A DNA stretch of 64,000 nucleotides from assembly GCF_004014715.1 (NCBI RefSeq), contig NZ_CP034835.1:2604001-2668000 (forward strand), written 5' to 3'. Under the pieces are notes generated by a model. That model saw nothing but the letters and a program-made list of their open reading frames with translations. It had not been told where the DNA came from and made no database searches. The DNA comes from Pseudoalteromonas sp. R3 (lineage in GTDB: Bacteria > Pseudomonadota > Gammaproteobacteria > Enterobacterales > Alteromonadaceae). Below are positions 45,985 to 55,700 of this stretch, piece by piece (within the stretch, counting starts at the first letter, position 1; each line of letters opens with the position of its first letter). Position numbers and translations under genes: made by a program.

Positions 45985-46365
45985 ATGTCGAAGCAAACAT
46001 TGCAGGTATTGCCGCACAATTTTACCATCCATAGTCTGGATAGTGATCAGGCTGTGCCCGCAGAAGTGATGTCCGCTGAGATATTCTTCATTGCAAAAAC
46101 CTCCGAAGAGCTTTCTATAGTTTGTCCAAGTACACTCCAATTTGACAGTTTTGCGACTGAACCAAACTGGCGTGCACTGGAAATCATTGGGCCGCTGGGA
46201 TTTTCCCTAACCGGTATCATGGCCAATATTTCAGGCGTGCTGGCCGCAGCGAATGTGTCAATTTTTTCGATTTCCACCTATGACACCGACTACATTTTGG
46301 TTAAAGAAGCACAACTTCCTGATGCCATTAAAGCACTCAAAAAAGACGGATACTTGTTTGTCTGA
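45985..46365 (+). CDS. ACT-domain protein
   Basis: 126 aa. C-terminal half (about 62-125) reads as a CASTOR-type ACT domain: WRALEIIGPLGFSLTGIMANISGVLAAANVSIFSISTYDTDYILVKE. Such domains bind amino acids. First gene of a five-gene run with overlapping ends (TGATG to the next gene). Partner and ligand unknown; dapE nearby makes a lysine or diaminopimelate link possible but unproven. Confidence 0.82.
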   Translation: MSKQTLQVLPHNFTIHSLDSDQAVPAEVMSAEIFFIAKTSEELSIVCPSTLQFDSFATEPNWRALEIIGPLGFSLTGIMANISGVLAAANVSIFSISTYDTDYILVKEAQLPDAIKALKKDGYLFV

Positions 46366-46871
46366 TGCACTTATCACAGCAGATTAATTACGCGCCGATT
46401 GCGCAAATTGCCAATCCGATCATGCACATTGCCAGCCCCTTTACCGGTAAGGTACATCCACTCAGTCATCATCCCGAGCCTTTGTTTGCCAGCGGCATGC
46501 TAGGTCCTGGCGTATGTGTCAAGCTCAATGCAGCGATGATGTTAGCCCCCTGCCCGGCAAAAGTTGAAAAAATCAGCCAACAAGGGTGTGAGTTTGTAAT
46601 TAGGACAAAGTCTGGTTTGCTGATATTGCTGCACCTGTTGCTGCCAGCAGAATATCGAAAAACAGAGCACCTTATTCAACACAGCTATGGTAAAAAGCAG
46701 GTCGCGATGGGCGATATTTTGTGTTATTTCGATGTACCGAGCGATGTCGACATTCTGGGCACCTTAATACTGCTCAATGCAGACAAGCTGGGTCCATGTT
46801 ATTATCCTTTAAATCAAGTCACTGCGGGCAAAGATCCGCTAATCACATTAGCCAGGGCATGTAATTTATGA
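46365..46871 (+). CDS. EIIA-Glc-like protein with one active-site His replaced
   Basis: 168 aa. Aligns along its length with PTS EIIA-Glc (E. coli Crr): ASPFTGKV, FASGMLGPGVCVKL, MMLAPCPAKV, then the IRTKSGLLILLHLLL block. H90, the phosphorylated His, is kept, but the second active-site His, H75 in Crr, is Cys75 here. Two further odd residues are C51 and C63. Not part of a pts operon. It probably is not an ordinary phosphocarrier; it may be a sensor or a vestigial form. Confidence 0.78.
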   Translation: MHLSQQINYAPIAQIANPIMHIASPFTGKVHPLSHHPEPLFASGMLGPGVCVKLNAAMMLAPCPAKVEKISQQGCEFVIRTKSGLLILLHLLLPAEYRKTEHLIQHSYGKKQVAMGDILCYFDVPSDVDILGTLILLNADKLGPCYYPLNQVTAGKDPLITLARACNL

Positions 46872-47218
46872 CCACTATTATGTACGGTATCAGCAACTGC
46901 GATACCATTAAAAAAGCCAAGAAATTCCTTGAACAAAACGACATCAGCTATACCTTTCACGATTATCGTAAAGACGGACTGGACGCGCAGATGCTGGCTG
47001 AGTTTGTTGATGCATTAGGTTGGGAAAATGTACTCAACAAACGTGGGACGACTTATCGTGCCCTGAGTGATGAAGATAAACAAAACCTTGATGCAGACAG
47101 CGCACAAAAACATATGCTGGCAGCACCTGCTATGATCAAGCGCCCCATTTTACTCCACGCAGGTCAATATCACCTTGGCTTTAAAGCACCACAATATCAG
47201 GATATTTTCTCGCTATGA
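46868..47218 (+). CDS. ArsC/Spx-family reductase (YffB-like)
   Basis: 116 aa, thioredoxin-fold. The N-terminus [18 protein letters not shown] has the single Cys of the YffB group, and KRGTTYR and MIKRPILL (the cis-Pro region) match. Despite the ArsC name, YffB members act on glutathione or unknown thiols. ATGA overlaps on both ends tie it to the EIIA-like gene and dapE; yffB-dapE pairing is standard in gammaproteobacteria. Confidence 0.92.
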   Translation: MTTIMYGISNCDTIKKAKKFLEQNDISYTFHDYRKDGLDAQMLAEFVDALGWENVLNKRGTTYRALSDEDKQNLDADSAQKHMLAAPAMIKRPILLHAGQYHLGFKAPQYQDIFSL

Positions 47219-48354
47219 GTGAGACACACAGCGAGGTAGTCGCGCTTGCGAAAGCCCTAATCCAGCGCCCTTCCGTTACACCTGAGGACGCTGGGTGTCA
47301 GGCCATGCTCAATGAACGTTTAAGTAGGCTGGGCTTTAAAGTTGAAGAGCACTTTTTTGTTGATACGCTCAATACCTGGGCACGCAAAGGCACACAGGGG
47401 CCACATTTTTGCTTTGCAGGCCACACAGATGTTGTCCCTGTCGGCAATGAGCGAGACTGGCGTTATCCGCCGTTTTCAGGAGAGATACACGACGGCATGT
47501 TACATGGCCGTGGTGCCGCCGATATGAAAGGCTCACTGGCGGCTATGGTTGTGGCCACAGAGCGTTTTGTCGCGCGTTTTCCTGATCATAAAGGGTCGAT
47601 CAGTTTTTTGATCACCTCAGATGAGGAAGGTCCATTTATTAATGGCACGACTAAAGTGGTTGATTTACTCGAAGCCAGAAATGAGAAAATAGACATGTGT
47701 CTGGTTGGCGAGCCATCGTCCAGAGATCAACTGGGTGACGTAGTCAAAAACGGACGCCGTGGCTCACTGACCGGACACCTGACCATCAAGGGCGTGCAAG
47801 GTCATGTGGCCTACCCTCACCTTGCCAAAAACCCAATCCACCTTGCTACACCGGCATTAACCGAGCTCAGCACAATACAGTGGGACCAGGGAAATGCGTT
47901 TTTCCCGGCTACCAGCTTCCAAATCTCAAACATTCATGGTGGCACCGGAGCAGGTAATGTGATCCCCGGCAGCCTGGACATACAGTTTAACTTTCGCTTC
48001 AGTACCGAAGTAACAGCCGAGCAACTCAAGGCCCGGGTGTGTGAGATACTCGACAAGCATGATCTGGACTATGAACTTCACTGGACACTGAATGGCCTGC
48101 CCTTTTTAACCGAACCCGGTCCGCTGTTGAATGTAACACTGGACGCCATCAAAACGGTGACAGGCATTGATGCAAACCCCGAAACTACGGGTGGTACCTC
48201 AGATGGCCGCTTTATCGCACAAACCGGCTGCAAGGTGATTGAACTGGGTCCAGTCAATGCAACCATTCATCAGGTTAACGAGTGTGTGAATGCAAAATCA
48301 CTCGACCAGCTAGCTGAAATCTATGAGTTGATCTTGGAGAAACTGCTCTCATGA
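47215..48354 (+). CDS. dapE: Succinyl-diaminopimelate desuccinylase
   Basis: 379 aa. Zn ligands in [11 protein letters not shown] and [32 protein letters not shown]. Removes succinate from N-succinyl-LL-diaminopimelate in lysine and peptidoglycan synthesis. Overlaps genes on both sides. Confidence 0.98.
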   Translation: MSETHSEVVALAKALIQRPSVTPEDAGCQAMLNERLSRLGFKVEEHFFVDTLNTWARKGTQGPHFCFAGHTDVVPVGNERDWRYPPFSGEIHDGMLHGRGAADMKGSLAAMVVATERFVARFPDHKGSISFLITSDEEGPFINGTTKVVDLLEARNEKIDMCLVGEPSSRDQLGDVVKNGRRGSLTGHLTIKGVQGHVAYPHLAKNPIHLATPALTELSTIQWDQGNAFFPATSFQISNIHGGTGAGNVIPGSLDIQFNFRFSTEVTAEQLKARVCEILDKHDLDYELHWTLNGLPFLTEPGPLLNVTLDAIKTVTGIDANPETTGGTSDGRFIAQTGCKVIELGPVNATIHQVNECVNAKSLDQLAEIYELILEKLLS

Positions 48355-49031
48355 TCCACCTCAGCACACTCGCCTCTCAGGCATGTGGCCTGTCTACCAG
48401 CCATCTGGTCTCGTATGACCATGTGTTCATTCACAGCGCCATCCGTCGTGACCTATGCGCCATGAGTGAAGCGGCAAAGCAAGCCGGATTTACGTTCAAT
48501 ATTGCATCGGCTCACCGCGACTTTCACCGTCAATGCCTGATCTGGAACAACAAGGTTGAGGGTGTGCGACCAGTGTTAGACGGTAAAAATGAGCCGGTCG
48601 ACTTGTCTTTGTTGACACCACAAGCGTGTGTGCATGCCATTATGTTCTACTCTGCTCTGCCCGGTGCCAGCCGCCACCATTTCGGCACCGATCTGGATGT
48701 ATATGCCAGCAATTGTCTTCCAGCAGAGCAACAGTTGCAGTTAGAGTCCTGGGAATATGAACAGGGTGGCCCTTTTGCCGAATTTAATGACTGGCTGAGT
48801 GAAAATCTGGCTGAATTTGGTTTCTTTAGGCCCTATCAGCGTTATCAGGGTGGCGTTGCTGCCGAGCCGTGGCATATCAGTCACAGGCTGAGCGCTACGG
48901 GTATGATGAAGGCGTTAAGTGTAGAGACATTGGCAACAGTGCTGCGCAGTCACGACGTTGCAGACAAACACACTATTTTGGAAATGTTGCCGACGCTGTA
49001 CACACAATACATCGACAACATTTGTGAATAA
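48351..49031 (+). CDS. M15-family D-alanyl-D-alanine carboxypeptidase-like
   Basis: 226 aa. VanY/M15 motif [12 protein letters not shown] (His and Asp zinc ligands, H-x6-D) and EPWHISHR for the third ligand. No signal peptide, so a cytoplasmic muropeptide-trimming role is possible. Overlaps dapE by 4 bp; a peptidoglycan link within the operon is plausible. Confidence 0.87.
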   Translation: MIHLSTLASQACGLSTSHLVSYDHVFIHSAIRRDLCAMSEAAKQAGFTFNIASAHRDFHRQCLIWNNKVEGVRPVLDGKNEPVDLSLLTPQACVHAIMFYSALPGASRHHFGTDLDVYASNCLPAEQQLQLESWEYEQGGPFAEFNDWLSENLAEFGFFRPYQRYQGGVAAEPWHISHRLSATGMMKALSVETLATVLRSHDVADKHTILEMLPTLYTQYIDNICE

Positions 49032-49049
49032 ATTTATACCACACCGCCC

Positions 49050-50267
49050 CTATTGCTGGCGATAATGTGCGAAGAATCGCTGCATTCTGGCCATGGCAGG
49101 CTCCAGCTCATCCATATGCGGTAAGAATACCAAGCGGAAATGATCTGGCTGAGGCCAGTTAAAAGCTCTGCCATGTACCAGCAGTATTTTCTCTTCACGT
49201 AACAGATCAAGCATCATTCTTTCATCATTTTTCACATTGAAATGTTGCGTGTCTATTTTAGCGAAAGCATACAGTGCGCCCATAGGCTTAACACAGGAAA
49301 CACCCTGAATATCATTCAACCCTTGCCAGGCAATCTGACGTTGCTCATACAGGCGTCCGCCGGGTTGGATCAATCCGTCTATAGACTGTACCCCACCCAA
49401 TGCCTGCTGGATCGCAAATTGCGCGGGCACATTGGCACACAGTCGCATCGATGCCAGCATATTAAGACCATCTATCAAGTCCTTCATAGCTGACACTTTT
49501 CCACTCAGTACCATCCAGCCCATTCGCAGACCGGCTGCCCGATATGTCTTCGCCAGACCATTAAAAGTGATCACAGGTAAATCATCACACAAAGATGCAA
49601 TTGACCAGTGCACGGCCCCGTCGTAAAGGATCTTTTCATAGATTTCATCGCTGAGTAGCAACAGGTTGTGCTCTCTGGCTATATCAATAAGCCCCTCAAG
49701 AAGCGCTTTGCTGTAGACAGCCCCTGTTGGGTTGTTTGGATTGATCAACACCAAAGCACGAGTTTTAGGTGTGATTTTAGCTCGAATATCTGCCAAATCA
49801 GGAAACCAGTCGGCAGCCTCGTCACACAAATAGTGCACGGGTTTGCCGCCTGACAACTTAACCGACGCAGTCCACAACGGGTAATCAGGTGCGGGGATCA
49901 ATACTTCATCACCGTCGTTTAACAATGCCTGAGTCACCATTTGGATGAGCTCACTCACTCCATTACCGATAAATATGTTGTCTACGCTTATATTAGGTAA
50001 GCTTTTCTGCTGATAGTGCTGATAAACAGCTACACGGGCAGAATACAGCCCTTTTGAATCACAGTACCCCTGAGCTTCTGACAGGTTGCGAATGATGTCA
50101 CGGTGCATATCTTCAGGCATATCAAAACCAAATGCAGCCGGATTACCGATATTAAGTTTGAGGACTTTGGTGCCCTCATCTTCCATTTTCTTTGCCTGCG
50201 ACAATACGGGCCCACGAATGTCGTAGCATACCCCGTTGAGTTTGCTGCTTTTAGTAATTTTTATCAT
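49050..50267 (-). CDS. alaA: Alanine-synthesising aminotransferase AlaA
   Basis: 405 aa, fold-type I PLP aminotransferase. LNIGNPAAFGFD start, NPNNPTGAVYS, and the PLP-binding Lys in NGLAKTYRAAGLRMGW. Close in style and length to E. coli AlaA, which makes alanine from pyruvate and glutamate. Convergent with the peptidase gene. Confidence 0.94.
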   Translation of the reverse strand: MIKITKSSKLNGVCYDIRGPVLSQAKKMEDEGTKVLKLNIGNPAAFGFDMPEDMHRDIIRNLSEAQGYCDSKGLYSARVAVYQHYQQKSLPNISVDNIFIGNGVSELIQMVTQALLNDGDEVLIPAPDYPLWTASVKLSGGKPVHYLCDEAADWFPDLADIRAKITPKTRALVLINPNNPTGAVYSKALLEGLIDIAREHNLLLLSDEIYEKILYDGAVHWSIASLCDDLPVITFNGLAKTYRAAGLRMGWMVLSGKVSAMKDLIDGLNMLASMRLCANVPAQFAIQQALGGVQSIDGLIQPGGRLYEQRQIAWQGLNDIQGVSCVKPMGALYAFAKIDTQHFNVKNDERMMLDLLREEKILLVHGRAFNWPQPDHFRLVFLPHMDELEPAMARMQRFFAHYRQQ

Positions 50268-50464
50268 TATTTCTCCCCATTCAGGCTACTAGAATAGCGC
50301 CCCGCTCACTGGAAGAAAAGCACATTCAACATAGAGTTTTAAAAGGAGAGCCCGACAACCTGTGGGCCTAGTTCGCAACCACTGTGCAAGGGAAATAACA
50401 AAGAGGAGACAGCTCAATTACGCCACTGAGCCGTCAGGTTATGTGGTGCAGATACCCGTTACGC

Positions 50465-50809
50465 TTATGCGTTGGCCATCAACCACTGTTGCAGCTTAGT
50501 AGTAGAGCCTATCACTTGCTGTGACAAACTCCCAAGCGCCTCTTTAGCCGAGTTCACATCGCCCTGCAAAAGCAGCATTTCTACCTCTCGGGCACTGTCA
50601 GACAAGCTCATTGCCCCAAACTGTGCTGCATTGGATTTTAAGCTATGCGCGTTACGCGTGGCAGCTTCAATATCCACAGGTAATGACTCTCTGACTTCGC
50701 GCTCTAATCGCTCGAATTCGCTGATGCAAAACACTAAAGTATCTGAAAATTGCTCACCTAACAGGGACTGCATCGTATCCAGGCAAGCTTCATCTATTAT
50801 TACATTCAT
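50465..50809 (-). CDS. Stand-alone Hpt phosphotransfer protein
   Basis: 114 aa, all-helical. The phosphoacceptor motif is AHSLKSNAAQFGAMSLSD (His about residue 53). It shuttles phosphate between a hybrid histidine kinase and a response regulator. No partner gene adjacent. Confidence 0.88.
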   Translation of the reverse strand: MNVIIDEACLDTMQSLLGEQFSDTLVFCISEFERLEREVRESLPVDIEAATRNAHSLKSNAAQFGAMSLSDSAREVEMLLLQGDVNSAKEALGSLSQQVIGSTTKLQQWLMANA

Positions 50810-50936
50810 ATTAGTCCTTTCACTATCTGGCTAACAAACCCACCAACAGCCTCTCTTTAGGTTAATGCTAGCTAAGAGGGCCCTAAACTGCAAACTATGA
50901 TATGATCTACAGCAGAAAAAACAGTAAAATAATGCG

Positions 50937-51545
50937 ATGAAACGAACACTTTGCAATCACTGCCACTTCCCAGAACAGACCTGCGTCTGCACGTATCTGG
51001 GCAAGCCTCTCAATAATCACTGTAAGATACTGGTGTTACAACACCCCAGTGAGGTCAAAGTCGCTAAGAATACGGTTCGCTTATTGTCATTGCAGCTTAG
51101 TAACCTTGAAGTCATTACAGGTGAAACTGAAACAGATTTTGCACAAGTGCGTGAACAACTTCAGTCAGTTCAATGTGCGCTGCTGTATCCCTCTGAAAGC
51201 GCTATGTCCCTCTCAGCTCCGTCCGAAGAAGTAAACCAGCCTGCCATAGAAACCTTGGTGGTTTTGGATGGAACCTGGAAAAAAGTCCATAAAATGCTGA
51301 TGCTCAACCCCTGGCTGATGAGCCTTCCCCATGTTTCATTCTCAGACTTGCCAAAAAATCAGTACCATATTCGCAAAGCCGAGCAAGCGTTTAGCCTGTC
51401 AACACTTGAGGCGACAGCTCATTTCTTGCATCTGTATGAAGCAATTTCACCAGAACCCTTATATCGCGCTTTGGCTGGGATGATAGAACAACAAACCCGG
51501 CTCATGCCAGCTGATGTCAAGCAACGATATTTACGTGACGAATAA
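50937..51545 (+). CDS. tapT: DTW-domain tRNA-uridine aminocarboxypropyltransferase
   Basis: 202 aa. Zn-binding CNHCHFPEQTCVC at the N-terminus, then the DTW-domain signature VVLDGTWKKVHKML. E. coli TapT makes acp3U47 in tRNA using SAM. Its 3' end overlaps the next frame by 32 bp. Confidence 0.9.
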   Translation: MKRTLCNHCHFPEQTCVCTYLGKPLNNHCKILVLQHPSEVKVAKNTVRLLSLQLSNLEVITGETETDFAQVREQLQSVQCALLYPSESAMSLSAPSEEVNQPAIETLVVLDGTWKKVHKMLMLNPWLMSLPHVSFSDLPKNQYHIRKAEQAFSLSTLEATAHFLHLYEAISPEPLYRALAGMIEQQTRLMPADVKQRYLRDE

Positions 51546-52359
51546 CCGGTCGAATAATCGCTCGATGAATACCTCACGTAACCGTTTGAAACGTCGGTTT
51601 TACCGCCATGGCCCAGATTATCGCTTCGGCGATCAAGCCAGTTTTGAGGAAATTAAGGCGACCTTTGGCTTTAAAACTATTACGTTAGGCGCCTGGGTCG
51701 ATAAACAAGAACAACATATTGCCGCAAACCTTCTTTACGATGCGTTGGCCGACTTGACCCAAATACTGTCAATTCCTCCTGTCACCATCGGTCTGCGAGG
51801 TACTTTGAACCTCGCGTTTGGAAGCGGTGGGCAGGCTGGTGTTCAGGCGCATTATGATAGTAATCAGCGGACGCTAGCGCTGGCGAAAAATGCAGGCGGC
51901 GGTGCCCTGGCGCATGAATGGTGGCATGCGTTTGATCACTATATTGCCAAGCATATGTTCAAAGGAGTTCACGCGCATGACTTTGCATCAGCACTTTGGC
52001 TTACTCAGACGCCGAACCTGATACACCCCCTTAATCAGCAGCTCGATACCCTGTTTCGACTTCTGCTGCTGGATAAAAGCGGCTTAGAGCCCAGCAACTA
52101 CTTCAAAAATGCCACGTTATTGGACAAGGCACGCGGAGTTCAGTACTACGCAAGACCGCAAGAGTTAACAGCGCGTGCTTTCGAATGGGTCGTCGCCAGC
52201 GATGCCCATATCCGCAATGCGTTTTTGGTAGACGACGTACTTGACTCTGCACTGGAACGTCAGGGTGGCTTTCCAGACGAAAGTATCGCGGCGGAAACAC
52301 GCTGTGCCACTTCTAGTTACTTTCAGATGCTAGGTGCTGCGTTATATCGTCAAATGTAA
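51514..52359 (+). CDS. CLCA_X / LPD1-like protein with HEWWH motif
   Basis: 281 aa from 51514, or 264 aa from 51565. The core LAHEWWHAFDHYIAKHMFKG carries an HExxH metal-site-like motif, seen in the CLCA_X and LPD1 groups. Upstream is a basic start (RNRLKRRFYRHGPDYRFGD). No signal peptide, so it is cytoplasmic. Zn-peptidase activity is possible but not shown. Its end overlaps the end of the convergent EAL gene by 47 bp. Confidence 0.72.
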   Translation: MSSNDIYVTNNRSNNRSMNTSRNRLKRRFYRHGPDYRFGDQASFEEIKATFGFKTITLGAWVDKQEQHIAANLLYDALADLTQILSIPPVTIGLRGTLNLAFGSGGQAGVQAHYDSNQRTLALAKNAGGGALAHEWWHAFDHYIAKHMFKGVHAHDFASALWLTQTPNLIHPLNQQLDTLFRLLLLDKSGLEPSNYFKNATLLDKARGVQYYARPQELTARAFEWVVASDAHIRNAFLVDDVLDSALERQGGFPDESIAAETRCATSSYFQMLGAALYRQM

Positions 52360-54859
52360 TAAATTCAGTTAACCAGCTGCTGTACTCTTCAAACGGAAGT
52401 GGTCGAGAAATGTAAAACCCCTGACCTATATCACAGCCAAAAGCTTGCAACATTTGATAGCAATGCACGCTTTCAACACCCTCTGCAACAACTTGAGAGC
52501 CCAGATTATGTGCCATATCACAGGTAGCCTTACAAATCGTCTGGTTGGTTGCCGAGCTGGTAATATTCATCACAAAACTCTTATCAATTTTGATTTCATC
52601 AACCCCAAGCTGACTTAAATATGCGAGTGATGAATACCCGGTGCCAAAATCGTCGATGGCCATTTTAACTCCCAGCCTTTTGAAACCATCGATGATTTCG
52701 TTAAGGTCAACTTCATTCGCCAAGGTCACTGACTCTGTGATTTCGAGCATCAGCTGAGAAGGAGCAAGGTTAAGCTGGCTGATCAGCGTGATCAATTGTA
52801 CTGCAAGCTCCTTTCTACCTATGTCTTTCCCGGAAACATTCAGTGACAGAACATGCTGCGGATAGACACGGCACAGCTGCGCTTGTGCAAATAGCGCCTG
52901 CTCAACAACCCAGTCCGTGATTTCGGGGATCATGCCAGACGATTCAGCGATTGGAATAAACTCATCTGGCGGAATGACTCCTAACTCAGGATGATGCCAA
53001 CGCAGCAAGACCTCAGCGCCAAACACTTCTCCCTGTTGCAACTTAACCTGAGGCTGAAAATAGAGTGAAAACTGGTTCTGTGCTACTGCATATTTCAAAG
53101 AAGAGGCGACTTTTATTCTTCGCTCCAGAGACAAAGAATCGTTATGATCAAATAACTGCCACTTTTGCGCCCCAAGAGGTCGTGTCGATATCGCCTGTAA
53201 TGCGCGTTGCATCAATGCCTCTGTTGTGTGTGCATGAACAGGGTTACTGGCCACCCCAATTTCTAACTGGTCAACCAACAACTCCCCTTTAAAACTAATT
53301 CCTTCTTCAAAAATTGATGCCAACAGACAGGCATACTGCTCCACCTGGCTTAATTCCAGTTTACCGCGCAACACTATGGCAAACAGGGAATCATCCAAAC
53401 GATAAATCTCAGTGCGACTATTTGGCTCTGCGGCAACTGTTACTCTGCCATAGGTGTCGAGTTGAGTTTGGACTTTTTTTAACAAAGACTTCAACTGCAT
53501 AGCAGCATAGTCCCAACCCATGTTTAAGCGGATCACGCTCAGCACTTTAGGTCGAAACATAACTAGTGTGTGGTGCTGGTGTGTGCTTTGCAGACCGTCG
53601 AGTGCTTTTTGTAGCATGTGGCGATTGGGCAGCCCGGTTTCTTTGTCGTGGTTTGCATACTGAAGCAACAGCAATTTCTTTTGCCGCTCGTGCCAATAAA
53701 CATAATACGCCAACAACAATACATGTCCGGTCAGTAGAGCATGATTTAACAAGAAATATTGAGAAAGTTCAATCACACCCAGTTGTCCCAGCATCAATAT
53801 CACAACCAGCGTCAGAGCTGGTGCAAAAGCGAGAGCCAACAGGCGCGCTTCATATTGATACTGAGCGGGTTGCATACAGAGTAAGTAAGACACATAAGCC
53901 GTGACAACCAATCCGGCCATAACCTGGAAAAGCAGCTGATAACCTGTATGCAATGGCGCACTGATACAGACCACCAGCAGTAAACTCCATAATAGCCGCC
54001 ACAGATAATATCTATGCTGTTCATTTAATCGCTTCTCCACCGCAAAATAATGGAAAAAGCACAACACACAGGCAAGAGAAAGCAAAAATAGCTGACTACT
54101 GTAAGTTGCCATAGCGCCGCTGAGCGGCCTGGGGAAAAACAGTACATTCACTCCGCTTTCTGCGCCGCTGATAATCGCGACCAGTAATACGTACCCCGCC
54201 AGGGCCAATAACCCGGGTCGAAATTGAGACACTGCCATGAGCGTCAGAAAAAAGGCAACAAAGTAGATACTGCCCGTTTCTACACCAAACAAGAAAACCT
54301 TATGACTAAGCAACTGAACAAACTCGGCTTCGTGTACAGCCACCAGTGATAACCATTGTGGGTATGCGCCCTGAGCCTGAATATAAAGTTGTGCGGGCTG
54401 AATGCCTCTGGGTACTTTGACATGCGGTAATACTGCTTGGGCAGACGATGCCAGCTCTTTTGTTGGGGCAATTAAAGTATATTGAATAAGCTTACCTGAG
54501 CGCTCCAGGTAAAACTTAAGCACCCCCTGAACAGGTTGGGTATAGATGACCTGTTCATGGTTTGGGTTTGCAGGTATATCAACACGTACCCAGGTCGCTA
54601 TACCTCGCTGAAGCCGAATGGCTTGTTCGACTGAGGTCATGTTCCCGCTCATTTGTCGGATCTCTGCCAGACCTAGTTGATTTGTCGCATCATTGTATAC
54701 TTTAACTGACATCTGTGCCGGAAGGCCTTCTGAAAGTTCATTGGATTGCGCTACGCTCTCCAAAATCAGAACAGCTATGGCAGTCAGCAAGACGGCAATT
54801 ACGCGTATCACGCTTAACCACATCCCAACCTCCTTGAGCAAGTGGCAGAATTCGTTCAA
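52313..54859 (-). CDS. 7TM sensor with degenerate GGDEF and intact EAL domain
   Basis: 848 aa. N-terminal signal/anchor, an extracytoplasmic 7TMR-DISM-like domain (about 50-185), seven or so membrane helices (about 195-390), then a GGDEF domain whose active site reads DDSLF instead of GGDEF, so it should not make c-di-GMP. The EAL domain (about 590-830) keeps the key residues: EVLLRW, MLEITES, IDDFGTGYSSL, EIKIDKSFV, AEGVES and the Gln of GQGFYISRP. It should therefore cleave c-di-GMP. Monocistronic. Confidence 0.9.
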   Translation of the reverse strand: MNEFCHLLKEVGMWLSVIRVIAVLLTAIAVLILESVAQSNELSEGLPAQMSVKVYNDATNQLGLAEIRQMSGNMTSVEQAIRLQRGIATWVRVDIPANPNHEQVIYTQPVQGVLKFYLERSGKLIQYTLIAPTKELASSAQAVLPHVKVPRGIQPAQLYIQAQGAYPQWLSLVAVHEAEFVQLLSHKVFLFGVETGSIYFVAFFLTLMAVSQFRPGLLALAGYVLLVAIISGAESGVNVLFFPRPLSGAMATYSSQLFLLSLACVLCFFHYFAVEKRLNEQHRYYLWRLLWSLLLVVCISAPLHTGYQLLFQVMAGLVVTAYVSYLLCMQPAQYQYEARLLALAFAPALTLVVILMLGQLGVIELSQYFLLNHALLTGHVLLLAYYVYWHERQKKLLLLQYANHDKETGLPNRHMLQKALDGLQSTHQHHTLVMFRPKVLSVIRLNMGWDYAAMQLKSLLKKVQTQLDTYGRVTVAAEPNSRTEIYRLDDSLFAIVLRGKLELSQVEQYACLLASIFEEGISFKGELLVDQLEIGVASNPVHAHTTEALMQRALQAISTRPLGAQKWQLFDHNDSLSLERRIKVASSLKYAVAQNQFSLYFQPQVKLQQGEVFGAEVLLRWHHPELGVIPPDEFIPIAESSGMIPEITDWVVEQALFAQAQLCRVYPQHVLSLNVSGKDIGRKELAVQLITLISQLNLAPSQLMLEITESVTLANEVDLNEIIDGFKRLGVKMAIDDFGTGYSSLAYLSQLGVDEIKIDKSFVMNITSSATNQTICKATCDMAHNLGSQVVAEGVESVHCYQMLQAFGCDIGQGFYISRPLPFEEYSSWLTEFITFDDITQHLASESN

Positions 54860-55045
54860 TAAACAGGCCTGTTAAGGCTAAGCCCAGTATAGCTGGTTTC
54901 AGGTAATTGCAATCACCACGGCGGGCGCGTTCTGCTCTTCACATTACCTTGTAGCATTAATGTTAAGTATGGAAGCTGAAGTTTGAATTGCCAGTGCCAA
55001 TATAAAAATTACACAACTAAAGCGGCAAATAGAGGCAGGAAAGGT

Positions 55046-55079
55046 AGTGTGTGACGCGCACTGTAGTCACTCACACACT
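55046..55079 (-). terminator. Hairpin after dcd
   Basis: AGTGTGTGA and TCACACACT form a 9-bp stem about 30 bp past the dcd stop. No clear T tract; a weak terminator at best. Confidence 0.4.
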
Positions 55080-55109
55080 GTCTAATATGGATAAATATCT
55101 ATTTAGTTA

Positions 55110-55697
55110 TCAACGATTATCGTCACTTATTCGACTGGCTATCGCGCTATTTTGACCTTTGTATTTGGCATCTTTACGCATGTTGTAAGGTGCCTCTGCG
55201 GGACTACTCAGGGTTTCAAAACTCAGTGCGCCAATCTTCATCTTAGGTCGCAATGCCAGGGGCAATTTACCAGAGTTATAAAACTCCAGAACAATGTTTC
55301 CTGACCAGCCCGGATCGATACGATGTGCAGTTACGTGCACCATCAAACCCAGTCTAGCTAAAGATGAGCGACCATCAAGCCAGCCAACTAGATCAGCAGG
55401 TAAGGTCACAGATTCATAAGTCATAGCCAAAGCCAGTTCTCCTGGGTGCAGGAAAAAAGCCTGACCATCTTCGAGTACAATTTCATCACTCATAATGGAT
55501 TCCATCGCTGCGTTGATCTGCTCTTTAGGTCCGCTCAGATCAACATAGGGTGCAGCATGATCCTGAAACACACGAAATTTATTCCCCAGACGTAAATCAA
55601 CGGTCACCCCTGAGATCATCTCATCAGCCGGCGCCGGCTCGATTTGAATGTGTTGGTTTTTGATAGCTTCTTTTATATCTCTGTCAGAGAGTCTCAT
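55110..55697 (-). CDS. dcd: dCTP deaminase
   Basis: 195 aa, near the E. coli length. [15 protein letters not shown] start, [25 protein letters not shown] and the catalytic Glu in [10 protein letters not shown]. Deaminates dCTP to dUTP for thymidylate synthesis. Starts 3 bp after the mrp stop. Confidence 0.97.
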   Translation of the reverse strand: MRLSDRDIKEAIKNQHIQIEPAPADEMISGVTVDLRLGNKFRVFQDHAAPYVDLSGPKEQINAAMESIMSDEIVLEDGQAFFLHPGELALAMTYESVTLPADLVGWLDGRSSLARLGLMVHVTAHRIDPGWSGNIVLEFYNSGKLPLALRPKMKIGALSFETLSSPAEAPYNMRKDAKYKGQNSAIASRISDDNR

Positions 55698-55700
55698 TAC

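Noticed and set aside
45753..46034. 93-codon plus-strand frame across the pta end
   Set aside because: Lies mostly inside pta in another frame and covers the hairpins; no ribosome binding site.
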